This document shows, in pieces, positions 37,525 through 48,807 of a DNA stretch of 64,000 nucleotides; within the stretch, counting starts at the first letter, position 1; each line of letters begins with the position of its first letter. The stretch is from Nitrobacter sp035546855 (GTDB taxonomy: Bacteria; Pseudomonadota; Alphaproteobacteria; Rhizobiales; Xanthobacteraceae). The position numbers and the translations under genes are program-made. Where the stretch lies: contig DASZVY010000033.1 in assembly GCA_035546855.1 (NCBI GenBank), positions 66,206 to 130,205 of the forward strand, read 5' to 3'. The notes below the pieces were generated by a model. The model made no database searches and was not told where the DNA came from. It saw only the letters and a list, made by a program, of their open reading frames with translations.

Positions 37525-38229
37525 ATGCTCACGCGCAAACAGTATGAACTCCTGCGTTTCATCAACGAGCGGCTGAAGGAAGCCGGCGTTCCCCCGTCCT
37601 TCGACGAGATGAAGGATGCGCTCGATCTGCGGTCGAAGTCCGGCATCCACCGTCTCATCACGGCTCTTGAGGAGCGCGGCTTCATCCGGCGGCTTCCCAA
37701 TCGGGCCCGCGCCATCGAAGTCATCAAGCTGCCCGAACTCGCAGGCAGCGGCGGCAGCCGGCGCGGCTTCACGCCGAGCGTCATCGAAGGCAATCTCGGC
37801 AAGGTTCGCCCGGCCGTCAGCGGCGGCACGGTCGACGACGGCGAGCGGCCGGTGGCGGTGCCGGTGATGGGCCGCATTGCGGCCGGCACGCCGATCGAGG
37901 CGCTGCAGACCCGCAGCCACACCATCAGCGTCCCGCCGGATATGCTCGGCCCCGGCGAACACTATGCGCTCGAAGTGCGCGGCGACTCCATGCAGGAGGC
38001 CGGTATCCTCGACGGCGACATGGCCCTGATCCAGCGCAACGAGACCGCCGACACCGGCGACATCGTGGTGGCGCTGATCGATGAGGAAGAAGCCACGCTG
38101 AAGCGCTTTCGCCGGCGCGGCGCGTCGATCGCGCTCGAGCCTGCGAACGCCGCTTACGAGGTTCGCATCCTGCCGCCCAATCGTGTACAGATTCAGGGCA
38201 AGCTGGTCGGCATCTATCGCCGCTACTGA
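37525..38229 (+). CDS. lexA: LexA repressor (SOS regulator)
   Basis: 234-residue self-cleaving repressor. The winged helix-turn-helix is at 1-65 (MLTRKQYELLRFINERLKEA, then SKSGIHRLITALEERGFI as recognition region). A linker of about 40 residues follows, then the S24 peptidase domain: cleavage bond Ala120-Gly121 in GRIAAGTP, nucleophile Ser155 in RGDSMQEAGILDGD, general-base Lys193 in ATLKRF. ATG 37525 is chosen over TTG 37516. It represses itself through the operator at 37386-37400. Convergent with comEC. Confidence 0.97.
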   Translation: MLTRKQYELLRFINERLKEAGVPPSFDEMKDALDLRSKSGIHRLITALEERGFIRRLPNRARAIEVIKLPELAGSGGSRRGFTPSVIEGNLGKVRPAVSGGTVDDGERPVAVPVMGRIAAGTPIEALQTRSHTISVPPDMLGPGEHYALEVRGDSMQEAGILDGDMALIQRNETADTGDIVVALIDEEEATLKRFRRRGASIALEPANAAYEVRILPPNRVQIQGKLVGIYRRY

Positions 38230-38237
38230 ATTTAGTT

Positions 38238-40535
38238 TCAGATCTCGCGGTCGGCCGGCGGAATGTCGGCATCAGCGGGGGTTGCCTCGACGGGCTGACC
38301 CCGCCGCCCCTGTTGCGGCAAAGTCGAGGCGCCCGCGTGGGCGGCCTCCGGCGACGGCGACCAGGGGCGATCGACGCCCTTTGGGCGGATCGCGGTGACG
38401 GCAAAAGTGTGTCGGCCGCCGCCTTGGGTTTGCCGCAACGCCATGGCGCCCCGCCGCCTCAATTCCACCCGATCGATCACACGAGCCGCGCATCCTTCCG
38501 GCGCCTGCCATGTGGTCACGACCACCGCCGCCCGTTCGCAATCGTCCTCGAGCGCCTCAGGCCGCAGCGCCATCGCCACCAGTGCGCCATCGGCCAGTTC
38601 GGTCACGCAGCCGGCTTCGTCGCACGACACGCCCTCTGCAAGCAACGGATCGGTCGCGCTGCGCGCGTCAGCATCCGCGGCGAGCCATTCCTTGACCATG
38701 AAGGAATCCCTGGCCGCGCGCATCAAATGCAACCGGCCGTCATGGCCGCGCACCGCGACGCTGTGGCCGTCACCGGCGACGAGAATGTCCGGCCGTGGCG
38801 TCGCAATTGCCCATGCGATGCCGGCAGCGATCAGCCCAAGCCCGCACCAGCGCAACGGCGTCCGAAGCAGCCCGAGCAGGACAATGCCGATCGTCATCGC
38901 GATCAGCGCGCCGGTGCCGAATGTCGGCACGCGGCCGATGGCGCCGGGCAACGCGGCAACCCATTGCGCAACCGCGATCATCCAGGCGATGCCGGCATCC
39001 ATCAACCGCCAGAACACGCCGTCGAACCCGAACGGAATCGCAGCAAGCCCGAGCAGTCCCGCCGGCATCACCAGCGCGGAGACGATCGGCATCGCGAGCA
39101 GATTGGCGATCACGCCGTAGGGCGTCACCCGATGAAAATGAAAGGCCGCGTACGGCGTCGTCGCCAGACCCGCGACGAACGACGCCAGCGCCAGCGTCAT
39201 GATTTCACGGCCGCCCCACAACGCCACGCGCGCGGTCGCGGAGTGATCCGGCGACGCCAGCAGTTTCGGCATGCCGATCTGCACCAGCGCGACAAGGCCG
39301 AGCGTCGCGGCGAACGACATCTGAAAACTCGGATGCACCAGGGCTTCCGGCGCGAGCGCCAGCACGATCATGGCGGCGACCGCGAGCGTCCGGAATGTGA
39401 TCGCGCGCCGATCGACCATGACGGCGATCAGCACCGCGGCGGTCATGAAGAAAGATCTTTGCGTCGCGACTTCTGCACCCGACAGCAACAGATAGAACAG
39501 CGCCGCGGCGAGCGCCGCCGCCGCGGACCACTTCTTGATCGGAAACGTCGCCGTCAATGCAGGAATCAAGGCAAGCAATGCGCGCACGGCGAAAAACACC
39601 ACGCCAGCAACGACCGCCATGTGGTAGCCGGAAATCGACAGGACATGCCCGAGCCCCGAAATGAACATCGCATCGTTGACGGGTGTCGAGATCGCATCGC
39701 GGCGGCCGGTCAGAAGCGCGGTCGCGATCGCACGGCTGTCGCCGCTCAGCACGGATCGAATCCGCGCGTCAATCGCATCACGCAGGTCTTGCATGACGGC
39801 GTCATAACGCAACGCAAGACCGCCGCTCTCGGGCGGCCGCAATGTCGTGACGGCGCCCATGACAAAACCGGAGGCACCGATGCCCTGAAAGAACATGTCG
39901 CGGGCAAAATCGTAACTGCCGGGTCTCAGCGGCGCGAGCGGCGGCTGCAGCCGCGCCTTCAGCGACACGAAACTGCCGACAGCGAGAGCGGTACCCTTTC
40001 TGACCGACAGGCGAACTCTTTCGAGTTTCGGGGCGTGTCCGTAAGGGCTATCCATACGCACGACACGCAGCACGAAGCGATCCGATCGCTCGCGCACTTC
40101 GTGCGTCTCGATGAATCCCGCCACCGAAACGAAAGCGGGCTTTACGAGAACGCCATGCGCGATCCGCGCGGTCCTCAGCGTTGCCGTTGCAAATCCCGCG
40201 GCCGCCGCCGCGAACAGCGCCGCGAGCGCGAAGACGCGGCGATGCCGCACCGAAAACGCGAGCGCGCAAAGAACCACCGCGGTTGATGCCGCAACCCCCG
40301 CGACCGGTTCATGATCCGCGCTGAAATAGGTCGCGATGCCACAACCAAACGCAATTGGAATCCAGGGCAACAGCCGCCCCGGTCCCGCTTCCGCGAGAGC
40401 CCACTCTCCGAGCCTCGCAAGCCAGGCGCGCCACAGCGGCCAACCGGCAGACGCAGGCCCAACGGCGCTAGCCACGCGTGGCGGCCACGTTCCCGCATGG
40501 CTTTGCGACTGGCCGTCTGCCCTGCCCCGTTGCAC
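38238..40535 (-). CDS. comEC: ComEC/Rec2-family DNA-uptake channel protein
   Basis: 765-residue polytopic membrane protein. An N-terminal pair of helices (about 57-115) is followed by the OB-like DUF4131 region (about 125-230), and then the competence core with LGHVLSISGYHMAVVAG (about 290-306), the ComEC signature, and some ten further helices to about 610. The C-terminal soluble part lacks the HxHxDH metal motif of the beta-lactamase-like domain found in Bacillus ComEC, so it is the shorter form. It would carry single-stranded DNA across the inner membrane. GTG 40535 with GGGGAG upstream is the best start; the exact N-terminus is uncertain. Confidence 0.88.
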   Translation of the reverse strand: MQRGRADGQSQSHAGTWPPRVASAVGPASAGWPLWRAWLARLGEWALAEAGPGRLLPWIPIAFGCGIATYFSADHEPVAGVAASTAVVLCALAFSVRHRRVFALAALFAAAAAGFATATLRTARIAHGVLVKPAFVSVAGFIETHEVRERSDRFVLRVVRMDSPYGHAPKLERVRLSVRKGTALAVGSFVSLKARLQPPLAPLRPGSYDFARDMFFQGIGASGFVMGAVTTLRPPESGGLALRYDAVMQDLRDAIDARIRSVLSGDSRAIATALLTGRRDAISTPVNDAMFISGLGHVLSISGYHMAVVAGVVFFAVRALLALIPALTATFPIKKWSAAAALAAALFYLLLSGAEVATQRSFFMTAAVLIAVMVDRRAITFRTLAVAAMIVLALAPEALVHPSFQMSFAATLGLVALVQIGMPKLLASPDHSATARVALWGGREIMTLALASFVAGLATTPYAAFHFHRVTPYGVIANLLAMPIVSALVMPAGLLGLAAIPFGFDGVFWRLMDAGIAWMIAVAQWVAALPGAIGRVPTFGTGALIAMTIGIVLLGLLRTPLRWCGLGLIAAGIAWAIATPRPDILVAGDGHSVAVRGHDGRLHLMRAARDSFMVKEWLAADADARSATDPLLAEGVSCDEAGCVTELADGALVAMALRPEALEDDCERAAVVVTTWQAPEGCAARVIDRVELRRRGAMALRQTQGGGRHTFAVTAIRPKGVDRPWSPSPEAAHAGASTLPQQGRRGQPVEATPADADIPPADREI

Positions 40536-40625
40536 CGCTGGCCGCTCCCCACAACCTGCTGAGCCGATGCTAGCGGAAACGGCGCCGGCAAACAGCAGAA
40601 CGGATCGGGAATCCGGGAGGTTGTC

Positions 40626-42302
<1,677 letters not shown>

Positions 42303-42545
42303 CATGTTCCTTTCGGTTGGCAGCCTATGTGCCAAATCCGCAAGGGTCCGCCAAGGGCCGGAAAGCCCCCCGCAGGAACATCCCACGGCCCGGGCTCACG
42401 AGGCGGCGTCCCGGGCGGCGGCAAGTTCCGCGGGCATCGCGGAGAGGCCATGCACAGACGCGAATTGACCTTGAGACAGACTCCAGCGGCTGTGATAAAC
42501 GGCCCGCCGGTAACCGTCGCCACCGAGAGCCGCAAGACCTCCGAC

Positions 42546-43964
42546 ATGACCATCGTCACCCGCTTCGCCCCCTCCCCCACCGGCTTCCTCCATATCGGCG
42601 GTGCCCGCACGGCGCTGTTCAACTGGCTTTATGCCCGCAAGCATGGCGGCAGGATGCTGCTGCGGATCGAAGACACCGACCGCGCGCGCTCGACCGAGGC
42701 TGCGATCGCGGCCATCCTCGATGGGCTGACGTGGCTTGGCATCGAATGGGACGGCGATGTCGTCTATCAGTTCTCGCGCGCCGCGCGGCACCGCGAGGTT
42801 GCGGAGCAACTGCTTGCCGAAGGGAAGGCTTACCGCTGCTATGCCACCGCCGAAGAACTCGCCGGGATGCGCGAGAAGGCGCGCGCCGAAGGCCGCGCCA
42901 AGCTCTATGACGGCCGCTGGCGCGACCGTGACCCGGCGGACGCGCCCTCCGACGTCAAGCCGACCATCCGCCTCAAGGCGCCCCTGACCGGGGAAACCGT
43001 CATCGAGGACCAGGTCCAGGGCCGCGTGGTCTGGCAGAACGAGAACCTCGACGATCTCGTCCTGCTCCGGGGGGACGGCACGCCGACCTACATGCTTGCC
43101 GTGGTGGTCGATGACCATGACATGGGCGTGACCCACGTCATTCGCGGCGATGATCACCTGATCAACGCCGCGCGCCAGAAGCAGATCTACGATGCGATGG
43201 GATGGGACGTGCCCAATATGTCCCACATTCCGCTGATCCATGGACCGGACGGATCGAAGCTGTCCAAGCGCCACGGAGCGCTCGGCGTCGACGCCTATCG
43301 CGCCATGGGCTACCTGCCCGCGGCGCTCCGCAACTATCTGGTCCGGCTCGGCTGGAGCCATGGCGATCAGGAAATCTTTTCGACCCAGGAAATGATCGAC
43401 GCCTTTGACCTCCCGGCGATCGGACGCTCGGCCGCGCGGTTCGATTTCGCCAAGCTCGAGAACCTCAACGGCCACTACATCCGCCACACCGACGATCAAT
43501 CTCTCGTGACCCTGTTCGAGGATGTGCTCGATTACGTCCCGAACGGGCGCGACCTGAAAGCCAAGCTCAACGACGAGACGCGGGCTCAGCTTTTGCGGGC
43601 GATGCCAGGACTGAAAGAGCGCGCAAAGACACTGGTGGAGTTGATCGACAACGCGCATTTCATCTTCGCCGATCGCCCGCTGGCGATGGACGCCAAGGCC
43701 GCGGCCCTGCTGACGCCGGAAACTCGCGACCTGATCGGCCGCCTACGCGCCGTTCTCGAGACCGTAACGCCCTGGAGCATGGAGACCGTCGAGGCCGCGA
43801 TGCGCATCTTCGCGGAACAGAACAACCTCAAGCTGGGAGCGATCGCTCAGCCCCTTCGCGTGGCTCTGACCGGCCGAACCACGTCGCCCGGGATATTCGA
43901 CGTGCTGGCCGTCCTCGGAAAACAGGCCAGCGTGGCCCGTTTGGCCGACCAAAGCCCAGGATAG
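42546..43964 (+). CDS. gltX: glutamyl-tRNA synthetase
   Basis: 472-residue class Ic synthetase. The HIGH signature is FAPSPTGFLHIGGARTALFN, then LRIEDTDRARSTEAAI; the KMSKS-equivalent is GSKLSKRHGALGV. The C-terminal helical anticodon domain (about 320-472) is the bacterial GluRS type, unlike the barrel in glnS. The start is ATG 42546 (MTIVTRFAPSPTG). A very long open frame continues upstream through the antisense of glnS and is not coding. gltA follows after 152 bp. Confidence 0.96.
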   Translation: MTIVTRFAPSPTGFLHIGGARTALFNWLYARKHGGRMLLRIEDTDRARSTEAAIAAILDGLTWLGIEWDGDVVYQFSRAARHREVAEQLLAEGKAYRCYATAEELAGMREKARAEGRAKLYDGRWRDRDPADAPSDVKPTIRLKAPLTGETVIEDQVQGRVVWQNENLDDLVLLRGDGTPTYMLAVVVDDHDMGVTHVIRGDDHLINAARQKQIYDAMGWDVPNMSHIPLIHGPDGSKLSKRHGALGVDAYRAMGYLPAALRNYLVRLGWSHGDQEIFSTQEMIDAFDLPAIGRSAARFDFAKLENLNGHYIRHTDDQSLVTLFEDVLDYVPNGRDLKAKLNDETRAQLLRAMPGLKERAKTLVELIDNAHFIFADRPLAMDAKAAALLTPETRDLIGRLRAVLETVTPWSMETVEAAMRIFAEQNNLKLGAIAQPLRVALTGRTTSPGIFDVLAVLGKQASVARLADQSPG

Positions 43965-43999
43965 ACCTCGATCTTCCGGGATTTTCGTCGCCTTGCAGT

Positions 44000-44048
44000 G
44001 CACAGGGCAATACGGTACCCCTGTGCGTCGAAAACCGGGCACTACAAT
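44000..44048 (+). promoter_or_regulatory. palindrome overlapping the candidate gltA promoter
   Basis: GCACAGGG (44000-44007) and CCCTGTGC (44019-44026) form an 8-bp perfect inverted repeat with an 11-base spacer. Its right arm overlaps a weak -35-like CTGTGC, 16 bases before TACAAT (44043-44048). No T-run follows, so an operator for gltA is more likely than a gltX terminator. Confidence 0.35.
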
Positions 44049-44116
44049 AACCAGCCGCCCTCCCTATCTTTGAGGGGCAGGACGGCCTCCGCAACGATCT
44101 CATCGGGGACTTCACG

Positions 44117-45421
44117 ATGGACGCAAAAACCAGCACCAAAACCGCAACGCTGACGGTCGGCAACAAGACCTACGATTTTCCCATTCTCAGCGGCACCGTC
44201 GGACCTGACGTCATCGACATCGCCAAACTCTATGCCCAGGCCGGCATGTTCACCTACGATCCCGGTTTCACCTCGACCGGGAGCTGCCAGTCGAAGATCA
44301 CCTACATCGACGGCGATGCGGGCGTGCTGGAATATCGCGGCTACCCGATCGAGCAGCTCGCCGAGAAGGGCGATTTCCTCGAAACCTGCTACCTGCTGCT
44401 CTACGGCGAGTTGCCGACGAAGGCGCAGAAGCAGGACTTCGATTCCCGCGTCACGCACCACACCATGGTGCACGAGCAGATGGCACGGTTCTTCCAGGGC
44501 TTCCGCCGCGATGCCCATCCGATGGCGATCATGGTCGCCGCGGTCGGCGCGCTCGCCGCGTTCTACCACGACTCCACGGACATCAACGATCCCAAGCAGC
44601 GCATGATCGCATCGATGCGCATGATCGCGAAGATCCCGACGCTGGCGGCGATGGCCTACAAGTACACGATCGGCCAGCCGTTCATGTATCCGAAGAACGA
44701 GCTGAGCTTCGCCGAAAACTTCCTGCACATGTGCTTCGCCGTGCCGTGCGAGGAGTACAAGATCAATCCGGTTCTCGCCGACGCTCTCGACAAGATCTTC
44801 ATCCTGCACGCCGACCACGAGCAGAACGCGTCGACGTCGACGGTCCGCATCGCGGGCTCGTCGGGCGCGAACCCGTTCGCCTGCATCGCGGCCGGCATCG
44901 CCTGCCTGTGGGGACCGGCGCATGGCGGCGCCAACGAGGCGGCGCTGGCGATGCTCGCGGAGATCGGCACCGTCGACAAGATCCCGGACTTCATCGCCAA
45001 GGTGAAGGACAAGAACAGCGAAGTGCGGCTGATGGGTTTTGGCCATCGCGTCTACAAGAACTACGATCCGCGCGCCAAGATCATGCAGAAGATGTGTCAT
45101 GCCGTACTGAAGGAAACCGGACATGGCGACGATCCGATGCTGAAGGTCGCGCTCGAACTCGAGAAGATCGCGCTGAGCGACCAGTATTTCATCGATCGCA
45201 AGCTCTATCCGAACGTCGACTTCTATTCAGGCATCACGCTGAAGGCGATGGGCTTCCCGACCTCGATGTTCACCGTGCTGTTCGCGGTTGCGCGCACCGT
45301 CGGCTGGATCAGCCAGTGGAGCGAAATGATCGAGGACCCGCAGCAGAAGATCGGTCGCCCGCGCCAGCTCTACACTGGCGTCGCCCGCCGCGATTACGTT
45401 GCGATCGACAAGCGCAAGTAA
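44117..45421 (+). CDS. gltA: citrate synthase
   Basis: 434-residue type II (hexameric, Gram-negative type) citrate synthase, first step of the TCA cycle, consuming the acetyl-CoA made by the pdh complex. Catalytic residues are His269 in WGPAHGGANEA, His310 in MGFGHRVYKNYDPR and Asp368 in NVDFYSG. The N-terminal beta domain typical of NADH-sensitive enzymes is present (TATLTVGNKTYDFPIL). ATG 44117. A strong terminator follows. Confidence 0.97.
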   Translation: MDAKTSTKTATLTVGNKTYDFPILSGTVGPDVIDIAKLYAQAGMFTYDPGFTSTGSCQSKITYIDGDAGVLEYRGYPIEQLAEKGDFLETCYLLLYGELPTKAQKQDFDSRVTHHTMVHEQMARFFQGFRRDAHPMAIMVAAVGALAAFYHDSTDINDPKQRMIASMRMIAKIPTLAAMAYKYTIGQPFMYPKNELSFAENFLHMCFAVPCEEYKINPVLADALDKIFILHADHEQNASTSTVRIAGSSGANPFACIAAGIACLWGPAHGGANEAALAMLAEIGTVDKIPDFIAKVKDKNSEVRLMGFGHRVYKNYDPRAKIMQKMCHAVLKETGHGDDPMLKVALELEKIALSDQYFIDRKLYPNVDFYSGITLKAMGFPTSMFTVLFAVARTVGWISQWSEMIEDPQQKIGRPRQLYTGVARRDYVAIDKRK

Positions 45422-45428
45422 CGGTCTT

Positions 45429-45486
45429 GCAGGGTCGACACCCTGCGCAAGCGTTGGGCCCGATCCGTAACCGGATCGGGCCTTTT
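45429..45486 (+). terminator. tandem hairpins and intrinsic terminator of gltA
   Basis: A small hairpin GCAGGG / CCCTGC (45429-45446) is followed by an 11-bp perfect stem GGCCCGATCCG / CGGATCGGGCC (45457-45482) with a TAAC loop and a TTTT run (45483-45486). This is the clearest Rho-independent terminator in the window. Confidence 0.92.
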
Positions 45487-45539
45487 CGTTTATGATGCCA
45501 GAAGGCGCCATCGATCATCTTGCAGCGAAGGGGGCGATC

Positions 45540-46760
45540 ATGTCCGCGGGATTGACGTCCGAGACCCTATTCCGCAACCTTCATCTGGGGGACGGAGCGC
45601 CGTCCGCGATTGCCGTTTCGGAAGGCCGCATCGTCGCGATCGGAGCCGGAGCAGAGGCCCTACCCGCATCGAACGTGATCGACCTCGAAGGCGCCCTGGT
45701 GTTGCCGGGCTTCGTCGAGGGTCACATTCATCTCGATACCAGCTTCTATGGTGATGTCTGGCGGCCGCATGTGCTTTACACAGCGGGCTTCGACGTGCGC
45801 GAGCGCGTGGCGATCCAGCACCGCAACATGGCGGCCGCCGCCCCGATGGACCAACGCGCCCGCAACCAGCTTGAGCTATGCATCGCCAACGGCTCGACCG
45901 CGATGCGCAGCCACGTGATGGTCGATGCCAGCGTCGGCCTGAGGTCGCTCGAAACGATTGCCGCCGTGCGCGATCAATATCGCGACCTCATCGACATCCA
46001 GCTCGTCGCCTTCCCGCAGAGCGGAATCCTGACTTGTCCGGGAACGCGGGAACTGCTCGACGCGGCCTTCAATCACGGCGCAAACGTCATCGGCGGTCTC
46101 GATCCGGCATCGCTCGATCGCGATGTGAAGGGACATCTCGACGCGGTCTTTGGAATCGCCGAACGGCGCGGCGTGCCGGTCGACTTCCATCTTCACGAAC
46201 CGAACATGATGGGCATCTTCTCGATCGAGGAGATCGCCGCGCGAACCCGTGCGCTCGGCATGCAGGGCAAGGTCGCGGTCAGCCATGCCTACGGCCTCGG
46301 TGACGTTCCCGCCGATGCGGTCCGGCGGATCGCCGACGTTCTCGCCGAGTCCGGCGTCGCGATCATGACCACCGCACCGGGCGCGCGCCCTTTTCCTCCG
46401 GTGCGCATGCTGCGCGACGCGGGCGTCACGGTGTTTGCCGGCAACGACAACATCCGCGATAGCTGGTCGCCTTATGGCGACGGCGACATGCTGCGGCGCG
46501 CGATGCTGATCGGGTATCGTTCCGGCTTCCTCACCGATGACGATCTGGAGGTAGCGTTCGATCTCGTCACGGCCAGCGGCGCAAAGGCGCTTGGCGTCGC
46601 TGCATATGGCCTCGGCGTCGGCGCGCCGGCGAACTTCGTGGTGGTGAAGGCCGCCCATATCCCGGAGGCCGTCGTCGCGGTCCCGAAGCCGCGGACGGTG
46701 TATCGAAACGGACGGTGCATCGTGCGCGACGGAGTCTTGCGGACGCGGACGCGGCGTTAG
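45540..46760 (+). CDS. amidohydrolase, cytosine deaminase/AtzC-like
   Basis: 406-residue metal-dependent hydrolase. Metal ligands are visible in order: LPGFVEGHIHLDTSF (HxH near residue 61), VDFHLHEPN (His), VAVSHAYGLG (His) and FAGNDNIRDSWSPYGDGDML (catalytic Asp). The spacing and the NDN.RDSW.P.G.GDML block resemble cytosine deaminase and N-isopropylammelide hydrolases, so a cyclic amidine or amide is the likely substrate class. ATG 45540 follows AAGGGGGCG. It starts 54 bp after the gltA terminator and so needs its own promoter. Its stop overlaps the lpxB stop on the opposite strand. Confidence 0.85.
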   Translation: MSAGLTSETLFRNLHLGDGAPSAIAVSEGRIVAIGAGAEALPASNVIDLEGALVLPGFVEGHIHLDTSFYGDVWRPHVLYTAGFDVRERVAIQHRNMAAAAPMDQRARNQLELCIANGSTAMRSHVMVDASVGLRSLETIAAVRDQYRDLIDIQLVAFPQSGILTCPGTRELLDAAFNHGANVIGGLDPASLDRDVKGHLDAVFGIAERRGVPVDFHLHEPNMMGIFSIEEIAARTRALGMQGKVAVSHAYGLGDVPADAVRRIADVLAESGVAIMTTAPGARPFPPVRMLRDAGVTVFAGNDNIRDSWSPYGDGDMLRRAMLIGYRSGFLTDDDLEVAFDLVTASGAKALGVAAYGLGVGAPANFVVVKAAHIPEAVVAVPKPRTVYRNGRCIVRDGVLRTRTRR

Positions 46761-47932
46761 CGCCGGATCATGTCGAGCACGATGTCGGCCGCCCGTTCGC
46801 TCGGCGGCTGGCTTCCTGTCGCCATGATCGTATCGAGTTTCGCGAAAGCGTCGAGCTGACGACGCCGCAGCGGGGTTTCAGCCAACACATCGCGCAGCGC
46901 CGGCGCGAGCTTGTCCGGTGCGCAATCCCGCTGCAGGAATTCGGGAATGACATTCTCGCCGATCACGAGGTTGGCGAGAATGACCGACGACACGCGGATC
47001 ACGCGTTGCGCGATCCAGGCCTCTACAGCGCCCGCCCTGTAGGCCGCAACCATCGGAACGCCCGCCAGAGCAAGTTCGAGCGTCACGGTACCCGACTTGG
47101 CCAGCGCCGCGCGCGCCACGCGAAAGGCGGCGCGCTTGTCGTCCTCGCCGACGACGACCCGCGGCTGCATCGGCCAGTTCGCAGCCGCCGTCACGATCTC
47201 GTCGACGAGATGCGGCATCGTCGGCAATATCAGTTCGAATTCGGGGACACTGAGTTGCAACATCCGGAGCGTCTCGCCAAAAACCGGCATGTGATGGCGA
47301 ATCTCGCTGCGCCGGCTTCCGGGCAGAACCAGAAGAACCGGCGGTTGTGCGTCGCGCCGCTGGCGTTCCCCGGCATTCGGCCGCAGCGCGCCGACCTGTT
47401 CGACCAGCGGATGCCCGACATAGGTGCATGGCGGCCCATTCAGCCGGCGATAGGTCTCGGGCTCGAACGGAAGCAGCGCCAGCACGTGGTCCACGTAACG
47501 GCGCATGGCCCGCGCGCGCCCCGGCCGCCAGGCCCACACAGTTGGAGAGACATAGTCCACGATCGGCAAGGCGGGACGCCGCTTCCGCACGCGCCGGGCG
47601 ACGCGGTGCGTGAAATCCGGACTGTCGATGATGACGAGAATGTCGGGATCGGCCGCGATCACGGCTTCGGCAGTTTCGCGAATGCGGCGCAGGATCGCCG
47701 GAAGCTGCCTTGGAATGGCAGCGAATCCCATGATCGACAGGTCCTCGATCGGAAATCGCGATACCAGTCCCTCGGCGGCCATAGAGCGCCCGCCAACGCC
47801 TTCGAACTGAACGGCGCCGCCAAGCCGTTGCCGCAGAGCCTTCATCAGGCCTGATCCGAGGCGATCCCCCGATTCCTCGGTCGCGATCAGAGCTATCTTG
47901 CGGGGCGCGTCCACGGTGCGCGTCGCGGGCAT
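46757..47932 (-). CDS. lpxB: lipid-A-disaccharide synthase
   Basis: 391-residue glycosyltransferase (GT19) joining UDP-diacyl-GlcN and lipid X. It shows the N-terminal TEESGDRLGSGLMKAL loop, DSPDFTHRVARRV, YVSPTVWAWRPGRA, YVGHPLVEQV and LLVLPGSRRSEIRHH, then AKSGTVTLELALAGVP. ATG 47932 overlaps the lpxI stop by one base (TGATG). It is the last gene of the rpsB-lpxB block. Its stop is interlocked with that of the convergent amidohydrolase (TTAG), leaving no room for a terminator between them. Confidence 0.96.
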   Translation of the reverse strand: MPATRTVDAPRKIALIATEESGDRLGSGLMKALRQRLGGAVQFEGVGGRSMAAEGLVSRFPIEDLSIMGFAAIPRQLPAILRRIRETAEAVIAADPDILVIIDSPDFTHRVARRVRKRRPALPIVDYVSPTVWAWRPGRARAMRRYVDHVLALLPFEPETYRRLNGPPCTYVGHPLVEQVGALRPNAGERQRRDAQPPVLLVLPGSRRSEIRHHMPVFGETLRMLQLSVPEFELILPTMPHLVDEIVTAAANWPMQPRVVVGEDDKRAAFRVARAALAKSGTVTLELALAGVPMVAAYRAGAVEAWIAQRVIRVSSVILANLVIGENVIPEFLQRDCAPDKLAPALRDVLAETPLRRRQLDAFAKLDTIMATGSQPPSERAADIVLDMIRR

Positions 47933-48807
47933 CACGCGGGCAATCCGACGAGGAACAGGCCGGCGGCATCGGCCGCGCTGACAAGCTTCTGGGGCTCGGC
48001 CAGAAGCGTGTGGCCCGCCACGGTAGCGATTCCCGCGAGCCCTGCCGCGGCCACGCCCTCCGCGGTTCGCGGCCCCAGCGTCGGCAAATCGTAGCGCAAG
48101 TCCTGCCCGCTCTTGGGAGCCTTCACCAGTACGCCGCGCCCGGCCTTGGCGCGTATCCGGCCGTCGATCCGCAACTGCGCGATACGCGCCAGCAACCCAT
48201 CGGTTCCCTCGGCTCCCTCGACCCCGACCACGTGATTGTCGATGACAATCGCGGCTTGTCCGATGTCGAAGGGACTCAACGCCTGCAGAACCGCCTGCCC
48301 CTTGGCGATATCAGCCGCTTCCGTTTGATCAGGCATCCGTCGGGTGAGGCCCCCGAGCGGCATCAGCAAATCCGGCGCGACATCCTTGATGCCGACCATC
48401 CGGAAGCCGCCGCGTTCGAGGATGCGGCCGATCCCGGACAACAGATGGTCGTCGCCGCCACGAAACGATGCGAGGACGGTCTTCATCACGCGCAGGGTTC
48501 CCCAATCGAGACGAATCTCGGTCAACGCCGGACGAACCATCGTGCCGATGAAAATCACATCACGGCATTTCTCGGCGCGGAGTAACGTCATCACCCGGCC
48601 GACTTGACCCACGGATATCCAATGATGCCGGAATCGCGCGGTCTGTACAGGATCGCAGATGCCTTTCAGAGCAAACAGGACAGGTGTCATGCCGCGCCTC
48701 GCCAGGGAATCGGCGACCGCAAACGGCAGCGTTCCACCTCCCGCGATTACGGCCACCGGCGAGGACATGCCCGATACCGTGCCGTCCGCGCGGGGCATGT
48801 CATTCAT
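47932..48807 (-). CDS. lpxI: UDP-2,3-diacylglucosamine pyrophosphatase LpxI
   Basis: 291-residue enzyme that hydrolyses UDP-2,3-diacyl-GlcN to lipid X. LpxI replaces LpxH in alphaproteobacteria. It shows VAVIAGGGTLPFAVADSLA, LRAEKCRDVIFIGTMVRP, GGDDHLLSGIGRILERGGF and the C-terminal RYDLPTLGPRTAEGVAAAGLAG, GIATVAGHTLL block of the DUF1009 family. ATG 48807 overlaps the end of lpxA by 8 bases; ATG 48798, just after the lpxA stop, is an alternative. It ends in a one-base overlap with lpxB. Confidence 0.94.
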   Translation of the reverse strand: MNDMPRADGTVSGMSSPVAVIAGGGTLPFAVADSLARRGMTPVLFALKGICDPVQTARFRHHWISVGQVGRVMTLLRAEKCRDVIFIGTMVRPALTEIRLDWGTLRVMKTVLASFRGGDDHLLSGIGRILERGGFRMVGIKDVAPDLLMPLGGLTRRMPDQTEAADIAKGQAVLQALSPFDIGQAAIVIDNHVVGVEGAEGTDGLLARIAQLRIDGRIRAKAGRGVLVKAPKSGQDLRYDLPTLGPRTAEGVAAAGLAGIATVAGHTLLAEPQKLVSAADAAGLFLVGLPA

